From the NCBI RefSeq assembly GCF_015062915.1, contig NZ_SUTJ01000004.1:107681-171680 (forward strand): a stretch of 64,000 nt of DNA, written 5' to 3'. The notes under the pieces were generated by a model, which worked only from the letters and a program-made list of their open reading frames with translations, was not told the DNA's origin and made no database searches. Source of the DNA: Methanobrevibacter thaueri (GTDB lineage Archaea; Methanobacteriota; Methanobacteria; Methanobacteriales; Methanobacteriaceae). Shown in pieces: positions 62,375-64,000 of this stretch (within the stretch, counting starts at the first letter, position 1; every line of letters starts with the position of its first letter). The position numbers and the translations under genes are program-made.

Positions 62375-63904
62375 TTAATTTTTAAATGGATTTGAACTGT
62401 CATAGGTTTGGCCATTGACAGTCAATGTATAATCACCATACTCAATGTTTTCGGACAATTCAAGAGCAGACACTGAACTGTCACCGGTCAATGTCCATGT
62501 TGAACCGTCAGCCACATTAACTGTAGCGTTTCCGGTTGAATTGATTGCTCCCTTGAACTCAGTGTTTTTCATGGTCCAGTTAAGGCTGCTTATCTCATCA
62601 ACAATAACATTACCCTCTATTTTTTCATTATCTGTGTTCAGCTCACACACTCCACCGTTGGAGCCGGTTGTTCCCCATTGGTTCTGTCCTGATGATTCCA
62701 GGAATGTTCCGCTTCCAAAGTTGAGCTCGGTGTTTTCAAGATTGATTACACAGGCTGTATTGGTAATGTGGAACATTGGGGCAGTGCTGTAAACTGATGA
62801 GTCTTCAGCTATTGACAATTTGGAGTTTTTCGCAGTGAAAAGTGATGTTCCAACATCAGCGTCCCCGCTCATGCTCTGGTAGATGAAAACACCGCCCAAA
62901 TCAACATACTCAGAACCATCCTGCCTGTTACCCTCAGCATAGCCTGTAAGGTCACAGTCCTCAAGGGTTATTGAGTTCTTGCCCTCAATACATGCAATCT
63001 GTGAAACGAAAGCAGTACCCTCAGTGTTTTTGGCAGAAATGTTACCTGTTGAGTAAATCAAAGGTGAGCCTCTTCCGCTTTTCTGGTCAACGCCAGTGTT
63101 GATGATGGAATTTTCAACATGAACTTCCCCTTCACCCCTGTCTGTTGCAAGAGCAGCACAGCTTTGGCCGTTGGTGTTGATTTCAACATTGTTGGCAGTT
63201 ATTTTTCCGCTGTATGTTGCATCAAGACCCCTTGACTTGTCGCTGTATGTGGTAATCTTTACATTGTTCACGGTTGCCTCAGTGCTTCCTGTAACGTCGG
63301 ATGCTCCTGATGGGTCGCCGCCACCGTTTTGAGCTTCACCGCTTGGCATTTCAGGAGGCTGTCCACCGTCTCCACCGCCGTTGCCGGTTGCTTCAGGTGG
63401 TTGTCCTCCGTCTCCTCCACCGTTGCCGGTTGCTTCAGGTGCCTGGCCGCCTTCACTTCCTCCCTGTGAGGAACCGCTGCTTCCAGCTTCACCGTTTGTA
63501 ACGAAAATACCGTTGGATCCTTTGGAATTTGTGATGATTTCAACGTTTGAAATGTCAAGTGTTCCATTGGTGTTCACAAGAACTCCTGAGTTGACACCAT
63601 AAAAGTCAGCGTCATCCCCAGAGGTTTGTGTATCTCCAGTCTTGTTCACGATTGAGTCTTTAAGTGTAAGTTTTCCGTTGTTTGTGACTAGTATGCTGTT
63701 CAAGTCACTTGTGTCTGTAAAAAATAGTCCTTTTTCCTTGGAATCCTCAGTGGCATTCACCACAAGGTTTCCCATATTCTCAAGGGCGTTTGCATCAACA
63801 TTAACGGAAGCACTTTGTCCAGTGCCCATATTTGTCATTGCAAAAGCACCTATTCCTATTAATGCCACGATTGCAATAAGTACAATCAAAATCTTTCGGT
63901 TCAT
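62375..63904 (-). CDS. Secreted beta-helix-like surface protein with Gly/Pro repeats
   Basis: The 509-residue protein has a signal or anchor helix (about 4-24, ILIVLIAIVALIGIGAFAM). Two beta-helix-like parts follow, made of short repeated strands (KLTLKDSIVNK, TLDISNVEIITN, KITANNVEINTN, SITLEDCDLTGY, CVINLENTELNFG). Between them lies a low-complexity stretch (about 145-205) with a 14-residue tandem repeat GQPPEATGNGGGDG. Such proteins are commonly surface adhesins or polysaccharide-binding proteins. No catalytic motif is visible. The left end of an IS200/IS605-type element starts about 10 bases upstream of its start codon, so its natural promoter may be displaced. Confidence 0.78.
   Translation of the reverse strand: MNRKILIVLIAIVALIGIGAFAMTNMGTGQSASVNVDANALENMGNLVVNATEDSKEKGLFFTDTSDLNSILVTNNGKLTLKDSIVNKTGDTQTSGDDADFYGVNSGVLVNTNGTLDISNVEIITNSKGSNGIFVTNGEAGSSGSSQGGSEGGQAPEATGNGGGDGGQPPEATGNGGGDGGQPPEMPSGEAQNGGGDPSGASDVTGSTEATVNNVKITTYSDKSRGLDATYSGKITANNVEINTNGQSCAALATDRGEGEVHVENSIINTGVDQKSGRGSPLIYSTGNISAKNTEGTAFVSQIACIEGKNSITLEDCDLTGYAEGNRQDGSEYVDLGGVFIYQSMSGDADVGTSLFTAKNSKLSIAEDSSVYSTAPMFHITNTACVINLENTELNFGSGTFLESSGQNQWGTTGSNGGVCELNTDNEKIEGNVIVDEISSLNWTMKNTEFKGAINSTGNATVNVADGSTWTLTGDSSVSALELSENIEYGDYTLTVNGQTYDSSNPFKN
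63351..63451 (-). repeat. 42-bp in-frame tandem repeat
   Basis: Two full copies (63351-63392 and 63393-63434) and a partial third (63435-63451) encode the 14-residue Gly/Pro unit of the secreted beta-helix-like protein. The copies differ by only a few mostly third-position changes, so the repeat is young and may vary in number between strains. Confidence 0.85.
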
Positions 63905-63911
63905 CTTTAAT

Positions 63912-64000
63912 TTGGCAAGGATACCTCGACTTCTTTAGGTCGAGGATGGAATTGCCATCCTCCTTTCTGTTAAGTAACCTTTTCTTGGTTCTAATAATTT
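63912..64000 (+). mobile_element. Left end of a second IS200/IS605-type element, running off the window
   Basis: GCAAGGATACC at 63915-63925 is followed by a 7-bp hairpin (CCTCGAC 63924-63930, GTCGAGG 63939-63945). A second 6-bp hairpin (GGATGG 63944-63949, CCATCC 63955-63960) adjoins it. The first part aligns base for base with the inverted left end at 20341-20370 of the TnpB element, so a tnpB gene on the plus strand is expected beyond base 64000. The insertion lies just upstream of the secreted protein gene. Confidence 0.7.

Noticed and set aside
1..64000. tRNA and rRNA genes
   Set aside because: Reading the gaps between genes showed no GC-rich cloverleaf-like stretch or TTCGA-type arm that stood out; a tRNA search program would settle this.

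Overview
The window looks like chromosome of a gut or rumen methanogen of the order Methanobacteriales, most likely Methanobrevibacter. The DNA is AT-rich and the promoters are archaeal (TATA boxes, GGTG-type ribosome sites). Lineage markers include an archaeal isoprenyl diphosphate synthase end, archaeal GltX and PheS, SRP19, ribosomal protein S8e, LL-diaminopimelate aminotransferase, HypE, an F420-ligase-family protein, the detached C-terminal subunit of a split family B DNA polymerase (a Methanobacteriales trait) and Ig-repeat adhesin-like proteins. I saw no tRNA, rRNA or CRISPR array. The species cannot be named from this window.

Layout. 1-4.2 kb: idsA end, an ADP-ribosylglycohydrolase, an adhesin-like protein with a glycosidase-like barrel, a TrmB regulator. 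4.3-8.8 kb: a short Hcp with a cupin partner, then a methyltransferase/aldo-keto reductase/TPR operon. 8.9-18.6 kb: gltX, dapL with three small unknown proteins (two resembling DUF6882 and DUF6891), purA, an F420-ligase-like protein. 18.7-20.7 kb: an IS200/IS605-type TnpB element sitting in the remains of a sodium symporter gene. 20.8-33.1 kb: a UvrA2-like ATPase, then the most unusual block: fdhD, thiF-like, larE-like, a ThiS/MoaD-like carrier, two paralogous ABC substrate-binding proteins, a class II amidotransferase and two different glutamate-cysteine ligase-type enzymes. 33.1-41.5 kb: DUF447, ADP-forming acyl-CoA synthetase, DUF2121, a metallo-beta-lactamase-fold protein, aroC, hemB, a CitG-like protein. 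41.5-45.7 kb: a TetR operon with GNAT, flavin reductase, DUF3795 and DGC-type proteins, then a TPR protein. 45.8-64 kb: mostly housekeeping and DNA/RNA metabolism (pheS, xthA, polB small subunit, rps8e, hypE, a Cas4-like nuclease with an SNase-like partner, radical SAM, DEAD-box, RecJ-like, srp19, glf, hemD), two flavodoxin-fold proteins and a secreted repeat protein. A second IS200/IS605-type left end begins at the right edge.

Main discovery candidate. A 12-bp palindrome, TAACAATTGTTA, or a near copy, lies at or just downstream of the TATA box before fdhD, the ThiS/MoaD-like gene (plus a weaker site 150 bp upstream), the amidotransferase-GCS2-GshA operon (two sites) and the second substrate-binding protein. 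Two one-mismatch versions flank the TATA box of the TetR gene at 41585, so that TetR may control both itself and the sulfur/thiol block. The genes suggest sulfur relay (ThiF-like E1, ThiS-like carrier, three-cysteine LarE, unusual FdhD), gamma-glutamyl-thiol chemistry (GCS2, GshF-like ligase, amidotransferase) and import of a small solute. The pathway itself is inference. A 14-bp stem plus an 8-bp hairpin lies upstream of larE and may be a regulatory leader.
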